DNA of 64,000 bases, taken from assembly GCF_039532215.1 (NCBI RefSeq), contig NZ_BAAARN010000001.1, positions 559,036-623,035 of the forward strand, written 5' to 3'. This DNA comes from Pedococcus aerophilus. GTDB taxonomy: Bacteria > Actinomycetota > Actinomycetes > Actinomycetales > Dermatophilaceae. Position numbers and translations under genes: made by a program. Of this stretch, positions 1 to 8,317 are shown one piece after another; positions within the stretch are counted from its first letter, which is position 1; every line of letters starts with the position of its first letter. Below the pieces are notes generated by a model, which saw only the letters and a list, made by a program, of their open reading frames with translations, was not told the origin of the DNA and made no database searches.

Positions 1-132
1 ACGGGTCAGGCGACCGGTTTCTCGCGACTTGATTTGAGGATGCTCAATGTCCATCTGGTGCGCAAGCGGTATACGTCGCCGGGCCTAAGCACTGAGGAGG
101 GAAAGATTGGGGTCTGCTGCACCACTAGGTGA
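1..132 (+). CDS. Possible 3' end of an unrecognised gene
   Basis: Frame 1 is open from the window edge to a TGA at 130-132 and would encode the last 43 residues of a protein with a basic stretch (LDLRMLNVHLVRKRY). An open stretch this short is weak evidence in high-GC DNA. Its stop lies 28 bp before the first copy of the recurring motif (161-175), which matches the gene-then-motif spacing seen elsewhere. I do not recognise the sequence. Confidence 0.25.
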   Translation, partial: TGQATGFSRLDLRMLNVHLVRKRYTSPGLSTEEGKIGVCCTTR

Positions 133-160
133 CTCGATCGGTGGAGGCACGTGACCGGCT

Positions 161-175
161 GGCGGCGGAAAGACG
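161..175 (+). repeat. Recurring intergenic motif, copy 1
   Basis: GGCGGCGGAAAGACG. Identical over 15 bp to the copy at 51782-51796 and one substitution class away (W position and first base) from the copies at 52823 and 55764. It lies in a non-coding gap between a possible gene end at 132 and the gene starting at 224. Confidence 0.6.
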
Positions 176-223
176 CTGCTAAATCGGTGGGTCTCCCACG
201 CCTGACCCTGACATCCTGCTGCG

Positions 224-571
224 ATGAGCAGGCAGACAGTGACCCTTTGGCGACCGACGGGCCCAAAGGAGCTCGCACTGGTCGAGGCCACCGGATGGCA
301 TGCGTGGCCGCCACGGTTGCCAGACCAGCCGATCTTCTACCCGGTGCTGAACGAGGACTACGCCACACGAATCGCTCGTGACTGGAATGTGAAGGCGAGC
401 GGGGTCGGCTATGTGACGCGATTTGAGGTCGAGAAGGATTACCTGGACCGGTACGACGTTCAGCAGGCTGGAGGCCAGACCATCCTCGAGTACTGGATCC
501 CGGCCGATGACCTTGGCGAGTTCAACAACCACATCGTGGGGCTGATCGAGGTTGTTGCGGAGTTCCACTGA
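224..571 (+). CDS. Small conserved cargo protein (ADP-ribosylation/crystallin J1-like)
   Basis: A 115-residue soluble protein with no signal peptide or membrane segment. It has an N-terminal RPTGPKELALVEATGW block, a PPRLPDQPIFYPVLNEDYA block, a NVKASGVGYVTRFEV block, and ends IVGLIEVVAEFH. From memory this pattern belongs to a widespread bacterial family often labelled ADP-ribosylation/crystallin J1; that label comes from weak historical similarity and no catalytic role is established. The ATG at 224 is preceded by only a weak Shine-Dalgarno. The gene stands alone: motif copies lie on both sides (161-175 and 572-586) and the second begins at the stop codon. It is probably cargo in the integrative element or an adjoining cassette. 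Confidence 0.7.
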   Translation: MSRQTVTLWRPTGPKELALVEATGWHAWPPRLPDQPIFYPVLNEDYATRIARDWNVKASGVGYVTRFEVEKDYLDRYDVQQAGGQTILEYWIPADDLGEFNNHIVGLIEVVAEFH

Positions 572-586
572 CGCGGCGAAAAGACC
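572..586 (+). repeat. Recurring intergenic motif, copy 2 (degenerate)
   Basis: CGCGGCGAAAAGACC, differing from the consensus CGCGGCGGWAAGACG at two positions. It starts immediately at the stop codon of the preceding gene. It is followed by a small hairpin (GACCG at 583-587 pairing with CGGTC). Confidence 0.45.
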
Positions 587-648
587 GTCCTTTCGGTCAC
601 GCACTGCGTACGCCGTTTCCTCCGGAAACGATCCGGCAGGATGGCCTC

Positions 649-1149
649 GTGGCATGGGTGGGTGAACAGATACTCGATTCAGGAACTCGACAGGCATATG
701 CCCTCGTCGAGGCCGCGGCCGACTGGTCTCCGTGGTCCCCGTTCCTGACGGGGCAGACCTCTGCGCCGCGGCTGCCCGGCGTGTACCTCTTCCGCGAGCC
801 TGGATCCCAGGTGATTCGCTACGCAGGCATGGCAGGAGAGCGCGCCGGAAGCGGACGCCCCATGGGACTACACGGTCGGCTTTCTGTCTACCGAACTGGT
901 AAGGGCGCCGTGAGCGGCTTCGGTGAGGCCGCACTTGATCGGGCACTCGCCGATCCGCATTGGATCGGGGTCCAGCTTGACCGCCTCGAAAATGAGGGAC
1001 CAAGGCGGGCCAAGGAATGGGCGGCGGACGCTATCTTGCGGCTCTCTCCTGAGGTCAGCTGGACCATCGTCACCGATGGCCCCAGCGCAAAAGTCCTCGA
1101 AGGCGAGCTTGTCCCACTCCTGCGACCACACGGACTCTGGAACCGGTGA
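649..1149 (+). CDS. GIY-YIG-like nuclease family protein
   Basis: A 166-residue protein from a GTG start. The middle carries LPGVYLFREPGSQVIRYAGMAGER, which has the layout of a GIY-YIG core: a GVY first strand, then Y-A-G-M in place of the YIG triplet. This is followed by LHGRLSVY with a conserved arginine. The C-terminus LEGELVPLLRPHGLWNR holds the glutamate and the P-x-x-N-like ending often seen in GIY-YIG nucleases. If active it would be a metal-dependent endonuclease, but substrate and role are unknown. It is a single-gene unit with motif-like sequences on both sides (572 and 1153). The assignment rests on motif reading only. Confidence 0.6.
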   Translation: MAWVGEQILDSGTRQAYALVEAAADWSPWSPFLTGQTSAPRLPGVYLFREPGSQVIRYAGMAGERAGSGRPMGLHGRLSVYRTGKGAVSGFGEAALDRALADPHWIGVQLDRLENEGPRRAKEWAADAILRLSPEVSWTIVTDGPSAKVLEGELVPLLRPHGLWNR

Positions 1150-1152
1150 CTT

Positions 1153-1167
1153 CGCGGCGGAAGGCAG
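1153..1167 (+). repeat. Recurring intergenic motif, copy 3 (weak)
   Basis: CGCGGCGGAAGGCAG, 4 bp after the stop of the GIY-YIG-like gene. Only the first ten bases match well, and a similar ACGGCGGAAGGCG string occurs inside a core gene near 41350, so this copy is uncertain on its own. Confidence 0.3.
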
Positions 1168-1284
1168 CAGGTCTCGGCGAACTCCAGCGTGGGCTGTGCG
1201 CACGGGCCAGCACGGACGGGCGCCAGCCCCGCGCCTCTCCCCTTCCCCATGCGAAGGTTCACTGCGGCCGATGGCTGCGCGAAT

Positions 1285-1310
1285 GGTGCCCCCTTGGCCA
1301 CGTCTCCCCA
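1285..1310 (+). promoter_or_regulatory. Shared upstream element, copy 1
   Basis: Begins GGTGCCCCCT and lies 29 bp before the ATG of the coupling-protein gene. It matches the element at 8059-8084 at about 17 of 26 positions, with the first ten identical. See copies at 3832 and 8059; all three precede a transcription unit of the integrative element. Confidence 0.4.
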
Positions 1311-1338
1311 TGAAAGGGGATCGAAGTAAGGGGTATTG

Positions 1339-3048
1339 ATGCGTGTCGGACTGCCTACACGGAGACAGCCGCGTCGCGGAGTGACGAGCGGTACCGCAGC
1401 GTTGGGCGCGCGGCTTCCGTCCTGGCTGGGCCACGCATCCCTTTTCGCCGGCCAGTCGGGTCTGGACGAGTACCTTCATCACGTCTGGGATCAGATAGAG
1501 GCTCGAGCCTCGATCGGCTCCGCGTGGTCCAGCTGGCCAGTCCTAGTACTGCTTGTAGCCTCGGCTGCGTGCTTGTTGGCCGTGGCGGCCCGGCAAGGCA
1601 CGCGCATCCCTCGAAGGCCAGGGATGGCAGCGCGCCGCCAGGTGCAAGGCAGTGCCGGCCAACGTCGCCTGCATCAAAGAGCAGCCGCCCTACGACCGTC
1701 CATGACTCGAACCGCGACGTCTCAGGACCTCGGTTACCACCTCGGGGAGTCCTGCGGAGTTGCCTGCTTCTGCTCGGTCGAGGACTCCGTGGTGGTCCTG
1801 GGTCCTCCGCGTGCGGGCAAGGGGCTGCATCTGGCCATTCCCATGATCCTCGACTCCCCGGGCGCCGTGCTCACGACGAGCACTCGGCCGGACAACCTCA
1901 CGGCAACGCTGCGGCGGCGAGCGGCATGGGGACCGGTCGCGGTGTTTGACCCACAGGGACGCGCACCCGGCATACCGTCCGCCACTCGCTGGTCCCCCAT
2001 CCGGGGCTGCGAGGACCCGCACACGGCCATGGTGCGCGCGAAGGCGCTGACGAGCGGCACTGCCGCTGGCACCACCGACTCCAACTTCTGGCAGGCCTCG
2101 GCCGAGCAGGCTGTGCGATGCCTGCTCCACGCCGCCGCCCTGGGCGGCTACTCATGCTCGGAGCTGTTCCGGTGGTCACTGTCCGCCGTCCATGCCCGCG
2201 AAGCCGTCCAGATCCTCAACGGCCACCCCGATGCCGCCGCGGGGTGGTATCAGGGACTCGACGCGATCATCAGCGCAGACCCGCGCCAGCGAGACTCGGT
2301 CTGGGCCATGGTCACCATCGTCTTCTCCGCGTTGGCCGACCCCCGCGTCATGGATGCCCTCTCCCCCTCCCCTGACGAGGTCTTCGACCCTGGCGATTTC
2401 CTCCGCAGCGACGGCACGGTCTACCTGCTGGGCACCTCGACTGGCAGTGCAGCCACGGCAGGGCTGGTCGGTGCATTCGTCGAAGACGTCGTCGAAGCCG
2501 GTCGCCGCATCGCTGCGCGCTCCCCCGCCGCCCGGCTCGACCCTCCCCTGACGCTGGTACTGGATGAGGCTGCCAACTATCCGTTGCCGTCCCTGCCCGC
2601 CCTGATGTCCGATGGAGGAGGCACAGGGATATCCACCGTCGTGGTGCTGCAGTCGCTTGCCCAAGCGCGCGCGGTCTGGGGTGAGCACGCCGCCTCCGCG
2701 ATCTGGGACGCCGCCATCGTCAAGGTGATCCTCGGTGGGGGCTCGAACGCACGGGACCTTGAGGACCTCTCCAAGCTCCTCGGTCAACGCGAGGAGAGGC
2801 AGACCTCCACCAGCCGTGGTGCCGACGGACGACGGACCCACTCCACCACGACGACACGGGTCCCCATCCTCGAACCCGCCCAGCTGCGCACCCTGCCGTT
2901 CGGCAAGGCGGTCATGCTTCTTCGCGCCGCCCAACCCATCGACCTCGCCCTGACCCCATGGACGAGCCGCAGGGATGCCAAACAGCTCGTCGCCGACCGC
3001 CGACTCCTGGAGGAGGCGATCCATCGTGCGAACGCGTCCGACGAATAG
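1339..3048 (+). CDS. Type IV coupling protein (VirD4/TraG/TraD-like ATPase)
   Basis: This 569-residue protein would move DNA to a conjugative pore. One transmembrane segment (about residues 66-84, PVLVLLVASAACLLAVAA) is followed by a P-loop, GPPRAGKG, at about 155-162. A Walker-B-like LTLVLDEAANYPLP stands near residue 400, followed by the VVLQSLAQARAVWG and LEPAQLRTLPFGKAVML stretches typical of the TraD/TraG C-terminal (TraM-recognition) region. The ATG at 1339 is favoured over the TTG at 1336 because AAGGGG sits 5 nt upstream. It is first in a probable run with the HNH gene, which overlaps its 3' end. No relaxase or other secretion gene is visible here; those may lie to the left of the window. 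Confidence 0.85.
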   Translation: MRVGLPTRRQPRRGVTSGTAALGARLPSWLGHASLFAGQSGLDEYLHHVWDQIEARASIGSAWSSWPVLVLLVASAACLLAVAARQGTRIPRRPGMAARRQVQGSAGQRRLHQRAAALRPSMTRTATSQDLGYHLGESCGVACFCSVEDSVVVLGPPRAGKGLHLAIPMILDSPGAVLTTSTRPDNLTATLRRRAAWGPVAVFDPQGRAPGIPSATRWSPIRGCEDPHTAMVRAKALTSGTAAGTTDSNFWQASAEQAVRCLLHAAALGGYSCSELFRWSLSAVHAREAVQILNGHPDAAAGWYQGLDAIISADPRQRDSVWAMVTIVFSALADPRVMDALSPSPDEVFDPGDFLRSDGTVYLLGTSTGSAATAGLVGAFVEDVVEAGRRIAARSPAARLDPPLTLVLDEAANYPLPSLPALMSDGGGTGISTVVVLQSLAQARAVWGEHAASAIWDAAIVKVILGGGSNARDLEDLSKLLGQREERQTSTSRGADGRRTHSTTTTRVPILEPAQLRTLPFGKAVMLLRAAQPIDLALTPWTSRRDAKQLVADRRLLEEAIHRANASDE

Positions 3049-3415
3049 GCGTCGCCGCGTCGACCAGATCGCCCGCAGGGCGGCCTACGACGCCTACCTC
3101 ACCTCCGGCGGATGGCGGGCGCGACGGCACGCTTGGTATGCCGCCTGGCTGACCTCACATGGAACCCCACCCCAGTGCCTGGTCTGCGACCGGGTCTGGT
3201 GCCCCCGCAGTGGGCACTTGCATCACCTCACCTACATCCGTATCGGGCGTGAGGACGATGACGACCTCGTACCATTGTGCGCCCGAGACCACAGGCAGCT
3301 GCACCGCGTTCTCGCGCGCAGCGCGGGCTGGCGGCACCTGAGCAGACGGCAGGCGAGCCTGGGGATCATTGCGCTCCTTCGACGTCGCGGCGCCAGCCAG
3401 CGGGACGCTTCGTGA
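3026..3415 (+). CDS. HNH-type small protein of the integrative element
   Basis: A 129-residue basic protein. The start is taken as the GTG at 3026, about 10 nt after GGAGGAGG and overlapping the coupling-protein gene by 23 bp. The centre shows a CLVC pair, then HLHHLTYIRIGREDDDDLVPLCARDHRQLHRVL, matching an HNH fold with a zinc-binding C-x2-C and a DLVPLC-x3-H block. It may be a nicking or processing nuclease for the element, but similar small HNH proteins have many roles. The stop overlaps the next start by 4 bp (GTGA), so it is translationally coupled downstream. Confidence 0.65.
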   Translation: MRTRPTNRRRRVDQIARRAAYDAYLTSGGWRARRHAWYAAWLTSHGTPPQCLVCDRVWCPRSGHLHHLTYIRIGREDDDDLVPLCARDHRQLHRVLARSAGWRHLSRRQASLGIIALLRRRGASQRDAS

Positions 3416-3807
3416 GCGGTCAACCAGCTCTCGCCTTCGGCGACGACGAACATGCGGTGACCTTTGGTCAGCTGACCGGACCTCTGCACCTGCCGTCGCT
3501 GTCAGGTGTCGTCCGTGAGCGGGTGAAGGCGGAGCTACGCGCGTGGGTTGCCGAGCTGGTGCGACGCTTCTGCGTCGACGCCCGGGCGATCCCGCCCTGC
3601 TGGGAGGAGCACGGCGGCATGGTCGAGGCCTTGCTTGCCCTGAAAGACCATGAGCGGGCCTGTTTCGCGCAATCTGCGGCACCGACCGCGGCCGTCGACT
3701 GGCTGCGCGCTCTGCAGGACGTGACGCATCTCCTAAGGGAACTCAACGCGGTGACCCAGTGCACCATGCGAGAGCACCGGGACCCGCCACAGCGACCCGC
3801 GCTCTGA
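3412..3807 (+). CDS. Unrecognised integrative-element protein
   Basis: A 131-residue protein whose GTG start overlaps the preceding stop (GTGA). It is predicted soluble and mostly helical, with the distinctive stretch RAWVAELVRRFCVDARAIPPCWEEHGGMVEALLALKDHE. This loosely recalls small element-borne proteins with a W-x-x-H-x(3)-V-x(2)-L pattern (DUF4913-like), but I cannot confirm it. It closes the first operon of the element; the next gene has its own upstream element at 3832. Confidence 0.5.
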   Translation: MSGQPALAFGDDEHAVTFGQLTGPLHLPSLSGVVRERVKAELRAWVAELVRRFCVDARAIPPCWEEHGGMVEALLALKDHERACFAQSAAPTAAVDWLRALQDVTHLLRELNAVTQCTMREHRDPPQRPAL

Positions 3808-3831
3808 TCGCCGGTTGGGCTGCCACTTCAT

Positions 3832-3857
3832 AGTGCCCCCACGCCGCCGTTGTCCAG
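3832..3857 (+). promoter_or_regulatory. Shared upstream element, copy 2
   Basis: Matches the copy at 8059-8084 at 22 of 26 positions, ending CCGTTGTCCAG in both. It lies 37 bp upstream of the ATG at 3895, which opens the primase operon. It could be a promoter (TTGTCC as a -35-like box) or a regulator-binding site shared by the element's operons. Confidence 0.55.
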
Positions 3858-3894
3858 AGGGAGCGCGGGAAGGGCCCGCGCGGGGAAGGCCGTC

Positions 3895-4536
3895 ATGAGC
3901 GCCACCTCGGAAGGGACAGACCAGAACCGCGCTGTCGAACAACTGATCGCACTGTCCCGCAACGCACATGAGGGCGTTGACCTGGACGACCCCGCGGACT
4001 ACTGGTACCGCCTCGGGCAGCGCAACGCCTACGCCCACGCTGTCGGGCTCACCCTCAGCAACGGCGTCGACGATGTCGCCTTCACCGTCGCTGACCGGAT
4101 CACCGGTGCGCTCAGTGACGGCGTCCACGAACTGAGCGCACTGACGATGGCGGCCTCCGGTCGCGCGCCCGGCGACCCCACGCCCAACTCACTGACCTGG
4201 ACCGGGCCACAAGCGTTCAAGGCTGCATACGGACACCTGCCTGGCATCGACCGCGACTACGGCATGCGTTGGGGTGAACGCCGCGAACAGCGGATCTCGC
4301 TGCGCCGCACCGCCGCCGCCAGTGAGGGCCTTCTGTATGCCTACGACCCCACCTGGGACGAGTACGCGGCCATCAGCACCCACGCCCCGGCCGATGCTGT
4401 GGAGTCGACGTTCGCCAAGGCCATCGAGGTCGACATGCACATGACTGTCCCGCAGTTCGCGGAGCTCTTCGCCGGCCAACTCCTCGCACGGAGCAGCGCG
4501 ATGCAGCGCCACCCATCGCGGGGAGTCGAGCTGTGA
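3895..4536 (+). CDS. Unrecognised protein of the primase operon
   Basis: A 213-residue protein from the ATG at 3895, with GGGGAAGG just upstream. It has no membrane segment. Charged helical stretches dominate (DPADYWYRLGQRNAYAHAVGL, GMRWGERREQRISLRRTAAASEGLLYAYDPTWDEYAAI). The stop overlaps the primase GTG by 4 bp (GTGA), so it is coupled to the primase and may act in element replication. No family is recognised. Confidence 0.55.
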   Translation: MSATSEGTDQNRAVEQLIALSRNAHEGVDLDDPADYWYRLGQRNAYAHAVGLTLSNGVDDVAFTVADRITGALSDGVHELSALTMAASGRAPGDPTPNSLTWTGPQAFKAAYGHLPGIDRDYGMRWGERREQRISLRRTAAASEGLLYAYDPTWDEYAAISTHAPADAVESTFAKAIEVDMHMTVPQFAELFAGQLLARSSAMQRHPSRGVEL

Positions 4537-5981
4537 CAGCCACCTCCGCCTCCGTCGACGTCGCCGAGGTCCGACGCCATCACCCGATCGAAGACGTGAT
4601 CACCGCATCCGGCGTCAGGCTTCGCCGTTCGGGGCACGGCTTCATGGGCTGCTGCCCGTTCCACGACGACTCCACCGCTTCCCTGTCCGTGGGGGGCAAG
4701 GACCCGGACCGGTTCCACTGCTTCGGGTGCGGCGCCTCAGGTGACGTCATCGACTACGTCCAACGCCACGAGGGAGTCGGTTTTCGCGATGCAGTCGCCC
4801 GCCTCGAGAACACCGACCGGTCGACGCGAACCGCGCTGGGACGACAGCCATCGCAGACCGAGCCCCCACCATGGAGGCTCATCAGCGTCGACCGCGCCCA
4901 CGCGATCCACGAGTTGGCATGGGAACACCTCACATCGAAAGTCCGGCACGCGTTCGCAATCAGCTACCTGCACCACCACCGCGGCATCGACGTCCGCGAG
5001 CTCGAGTCGGCTCTCGCCCAGCCAGTCATCGGTCACAGCGGGCGCAGCTGGTCCTGGCTGACCGAACGCCTCCTGCGCGATGGGGTATCGGTCGACGAGC
5101 TGCAGGCCGTCGACCTCGCGCACCGCAGCAGCTCCGGCCTGCTGTACGACACCTTCCACGACCGCCTCATGGTTCCAGTCCGTTCGGGCACCGGACACAT
5201 CGAGGGCTTCATCGGTCGCAAGGTCGACGACATCGAGCGGGGACCGAAGTACCGAAACCCCACTCGCACCGCGACCTTCGACAAGTCCCAAGTGCTCTAC
5301 ACGCCCCTCGTCGAGCCTCCGGTCGCCCACGCGACGGCGGTGGTCGTGGAGGGCCCACTCGACGCATTGGCCGTGGCGGCCTCAGCCGCACAGGCAAATC
5401 GTCTCGGCGAGTTCTGGCCGTGTTCCACCAACGGGGTGACGGTGTCTTCCACCCAGGCGGAGCGCGTGGCCACCTCATGCGCCAAGCGCATCGTCGTCGC
5501 CCTGGACGGAGACCAAGCCGGCGCCGAGGGCACCCAGCGGTGGGTGGACGCGGTATGCCGCGGCATGGGTCACCCGGCGATGGTCACTCGACTCCCGGGC
5601 GGGCTTGACCCCGCCGAGTGGATCGCGACGCAGGGTCACCCGGGCCTGTCGGCCTTCGACCCGCAGCACCAGTGGAAGCGGAACGTCGTGGCGCCCAAAC
5701 CGCCAGGGCACGAACTGGTGCGGGCCATCGCAGCACGGTCCCGCGACCCCCTGCAGGAGACCATCGACACCGTCGTACCGCTGAGCCTGCTGACCGCCTC
5801 GCCCCGAGAGGCGGCCAAACTGTTGGCACAAGTCGAGGCTGAACTGACCCAGCACGGCTGGGACCCAGCCGCGACCGCAATCCCCGTACTGCGCCGCCGG
5901 GCCATGGAGGCTCACGCGGTCGAAGCCAGCATGCACCCAACCGCTGCCCTCTCGGTCGATAGCCCCGGCCCCAGCCTCTAA
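4533..5981 (+). CDS. DnaG-like DNA primase, CHC2 zinc finger plus toprim
   Basis: A 482-residue primase that would make RNA primers for element replication. The N-terminus has a CHC2-type zinc ribbon: C40-C-P-F-H44, then F-H-C63-F-G-C66-GASGDVIDYV. A DnaG catalytic-core-like part follows (LYDTFHDRLMVPVRSGTGHIEGFIGRKVDD). The toprim domain shows VVVEGPLDALAVA, with the conserved glutamate, and VVALDGDQAGAEGTQRW, with the D-x-D pair. It is shorter than chromosomal DnaG (about 600 residues) and lacks an obvious C-terminal helicase-binding domain, as is usual for element primases. It is the second gene of the operon that starts at 3895. Confidence 0.9.
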   Translation: MTATSASVDVAEVRRHHPIEDVITASGVRLRRSGHGFMGCCPFHDDSTASLSVGGKDPDRFHCFGCGASGDVIDYVQRHEGVGFRDAVARLENTDRSTRTALGRQPSQTEPPPWRLISVDRAHAIHELAWEHLTSKVRHAFAISYLHHHRGIDVRELESALAQPVIGHSGRSWSWLTERLLRDGVSVDELQAVDLAHRSSSGLLYDTFHDRLMVPVRSGTGHIEGFIGRKVDDIERGPKYRNPTRTATFDKSQVLYTPLVEPPVAHATAVVVEGPLDALAVAASAAQANRLGEFWPCSTNGVTVSSTQAERVATSCAKRIVVALDGDQAGAEGTQRWVDAVCRGMGHPAMVTRLPGGLDPAEWIATQGHPGLSAFDPQHQWKRNVVAPKPPGHELVRAIAARSRDPLQETIDTVVPLSLLTASPREAAKLLAQVEAELTQHGWDPAATAIPVLRRRAMEAHAVEASMHPTAALSVDSPGPSL

Positions 5982-6021
5982 CAAGGCACTCGAGCACACG
6001 GCACACCCAAGCGAGGAAGCC

Positions 6022-6345
6022 ATGACCAGCGCCACCGAACTGCTCGACCGGGCAGCAAGCCAACTGCATTCGGCAGCCGAACGGGTCGACAATCTCGCGG
6101 GCCTGCACGACTCACCGTCGTTGCGCGCGTTCGCCGGCCAGATCCGCCTGAACGCCGCCGGGCTCAGCCCCGACCAGTGGCCCACAGCCGGCCCGCCGGC
6201 CGCCGGATCGATCCTGGAGCAGCTTCAGGCCGCACTCAACACGCTCGACGAGATCCACCCGCTTGAAGGGCCGCCAGACCTCCCGCTGTGGGCGCGGCAC
6301 GTCGCCGACCTCGTGCGAATCGCCAAGGACACGGACGCGCGATGA
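6022..6345 (+). CDS. Small helical element protein
   Basis: A 107-residue, alanine- and leucine-rich, probably all-helical protein (ELLDRAASQLHSAAERVDNLAG, ILEQLQAALNTLDEIH). The ATG at 6022 has GAGGAAG 5 nt upstream. The stop overlaps the next ATG (ATGA). No family is recognised; its position suggests an accessory or partner protein of the gene at 6342. Confidence 0.55.
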   Translation: MTSATELLDRAASQLHSAAERVDNLAGLHDSPSLRAFAGQIRLNAAGLSPDQWPTAGPPAAGSILEQLQAALNTLDEIHPLEGPPDLPLWARHVADLVRIAKDTDAR

Positions 6346-7736
6346 GCACCACCAGCGCAGCTGACCTTCTGGCCCACGCCGATCTCTTCACCCGGCAACT
6401 GCGCGACAGCGAAGTCCCCATCACCAGGGAACAGTGGGCCACTTTCGACGTGACCGTGCACCGGCTCATGTTCGAGCTCGCAGGACCAGACGCGATGCAC
6501 AGACCCGGCACGACGCGCACGGCGCTCGCGCCCACCCTTGCCGTGTTCCGTTCCTACCCCGAACCGCTGCGGCATCCCTTCGACACCCAGCTCAGCCTCG
6601 AACAGGCCGCCGCGCTCACCGGCAAGAGGGCCGCCTACTTCCGTCGCAGGGTGCAGCACGGCAACCTGCACGTGGTCCACGACGCGGGCGTTTACCTGGT
6701 CAAGACCCGTGACCTGGACGTGGACCCCGACATCACCCCGGCGGAGCTCGGCGACCCGCACCCGCTTGCACGAATCTCCTGCACGCTCGGCGCAGCCGCA
6801 GACTTGGCCGTGGCCCAGCGACAGGTCGAGCAGGCCCGCTTCATGGACGACGCACAACTGGCCGGCACCTACATCCACATCCTTTCCCTCACCTACTCTG
6901 CAGCACGTCACGCCCTAGCCCATGGCGCAGTAGTGGACGCCGACCGCCCGCTGGCCATCTCGCAATACGCGGAAAGGTCCATCGACGCGCTCCGCGAAGG
7001 TGCGCAGCGTCCCCTCGCGCTCGAGCGGCTCACCGCCACCTCGCCGGAGCCGGCTCCAGCGACAATCAACGAGCGCCTCGAAGCAGCCGTCGAACACTGG
7101 ACGAAAGCCGCCGAGCTGGAGCTCCTCCGGCTCGTTCCGAGCGCAGACACCCTGCGCATGCTGGCCAACCAGGGAGCCCACCTGTACGCGGTTACGCACC
7201 AGGTACTTACCGCGCCCCATGGCAACCTCGAGGACGCGCTCGACGGAGCCAGCACCTCTCTGGTAGCTGGTGCACGCGCCTTCCAGTCCGCCGACAAGTC
7301 CTGGGCACGGCTCACCACCGCAAGCCGCAGCAGCACCGAGTTCGTCGCCGCCAGTCGTGAGCTCTTCAACGCCCTCAACGAAGTCGGTGTGCACGCATCC
7401 GAACCAGCGGATGTTTGGGACAGGCCACGAGGACTACGCGACCTCACCCACGGTGTCGAGACTCTTGGACGAGTCATGGAGCTGAGTCAGACGCTTCCAG
7501 ACCGACTGCTCCGATCCGGACTCGTCTTCGCCCCCGCACGAGCCCTGCCGGTCTCCGTGACCCGGATGCCAGCCAAGAGTCAGGGCAAGTTCGTCGCCGT
7601 CTCCAGCCACGAGGTGCCCGACCTCCAGATGCTGTGGAACGAGGCGTATCGACAGACGCAGCAGGTCAAGCACTCCATGGCACGGCCCGACCTACATCCC
7701 GGTCCCTCGCCAGTCCAGAGACTGCTCGAGCTCTGA
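6342..7736 (+). CDS. Unrecognised large element protein
   Basis: A 464-residue protein starting at the ATG that overlaps the preceding stop. Its first 20 residues (SAADLLAHADLFTRQL) resemble the start of the upstream 107-residue protein in style. A short HTH-like segment (SLEQAAALTGKRAAYFRRRVQHGNLHVVHDAGVYLV, about residues 84-120) has the look of a MerR/excisionase-type DNA-binding motif. The rest is long, charged and helical with no membrane segment. It may be a DNA-binding factor for element replication or transfer. No relaxase histidine cluster is visible. Confidence 0.5.
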   Translation: MSTTSAADLLAHADLFTRQLRDSEVPITREQWATFDVTVHRLMFELAGPDAMHRPGTTRTALAPTLAVFRSYPEPLRHPFDTQLSLEQAAALTGKRAAYFRRRVQHGNLHVVHDAGVYLVKTRDLDVDPDITPAELGDPHPLARISCTLGAAADLAVAQRQVEQARFMDDAQLAGTYIHILSLTYSAARHALAHGAVVDADRPLAISQYAERSIDALREGAQRPLALERLTATSPEPAPATINERLEAAVEHWTKAAELELLRLVPSADTLRMLANQGAHLYAVTHQVLTAPHGNLEDALDGASTSLVAGARAFQSADKSWARLTTASRSSTEFVAASRELFNALNEVGVHASEPADVWDRPRGLRDLTHGVETLGRVMELSQTLPDRLLRSGLVFAPARALPVSVTRMPAKSQGKFVAVSSHEVPDLQMLWNEAYRQTQQVKHSMARPDLHPGPSPVQRLLEL

Positions 7737-8107
7737 CCCAGCCACAGGGCTCTCCACGCGAGCAAGGCTTGTCGCCGTCCGGTTTACCCTCCGGCTTTGG
7801 TCGAGAAGAGCCAGGAAATGACGAGCACCCTCACAAGCTCCATCCGCACATTTATGCAGGTCAGAGACTATTCATGAAGTAGGACGAGTAACGACGCGCG
7901 CTCCCTCCGGATAATCAACGGATTCGGGGCTCGAGAGCACACCACTCTCGTCTCGAACTCACTGCACGTGGTTGAGCAGCAGCGCCGGCAACGATCACGC
8001 AACTCCAAGGTCAACTGAATGTGCTGACGCCAGGGCCAAACGGCGACCTGGCGCGGATGGTGCCCCCTCGTCACCGTTGTCCAGTCGAGAACGACAAGGG
8101 AGAAACC
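7737..8107. other. Non-coding gap before the excision module
   Basis: No convincing gene. It contains a small hairpin (CGAGAG at 7932-7937 pairing with CTCTCG at 7945-7950) and, at its right end, the shared upstream element at 8059-8084. A GGGAG Shine-Dalgarno precedes the excisionase ATG. Confidence 0.5.
8059..8084 (+). promoter_or_regulatory. Shared upstream element, copy 3
   Basis: Begins GGTGCCCCCT and ends CCGTTGTCCAG, 23 bp before the excisionase ATG. It matches 3832-3857 at 22 of 26 positions and 1285-1310 at about 17. It thus precedes the excision/integration operon, the primase operon and the coupling-protein operon of one element. Confidence 0.55.
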
Positions 8108-8317
8108 ATGACCGCAGTGGCAGAACGCGCACTCCTCGGCATCACGGAAACAATGGAGCTGCTCAGCATGAGCCGCACCGTCGTCTATGAGCAGATCCGT
8201 GCAGGCCGCTTGCAGACCGTGCACCAAGGGCGCCGCTGCTACGTCACTGCGTCGGCGATCGAACGTTACGTCGCCCTGCTCGAGTCCGAGGCGGAGGCGG
8301 ATGGCCACACGGCGTAG
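8108..8317 (+). CDS. Excisionase-like helix-turn-helix protein
   Basis: A 69-residue protein forming a single MerR/excisionase-type winged HTH: LLGITETMELLSMSRTVVYEQIRAGRLQTVHQGRRCYVTASAIERYVALLE. Proteins of this size and fold act as directionality factors (Xis) for tyrosine recombinases. The ATG at 8108 follows a good GGGAG Shine-Dalgarno. Its 3' end overlaps the integrase start by 17 bp, the usual xis-int arrangement. It may also regulate the element's operons. Confidence 0.85.
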   Translation: MTAVAERALLGITETMELLSMSRTVVYEQIRAGRLQTVHQGRRCYVTASAIERYVALLESEAEADGHTA

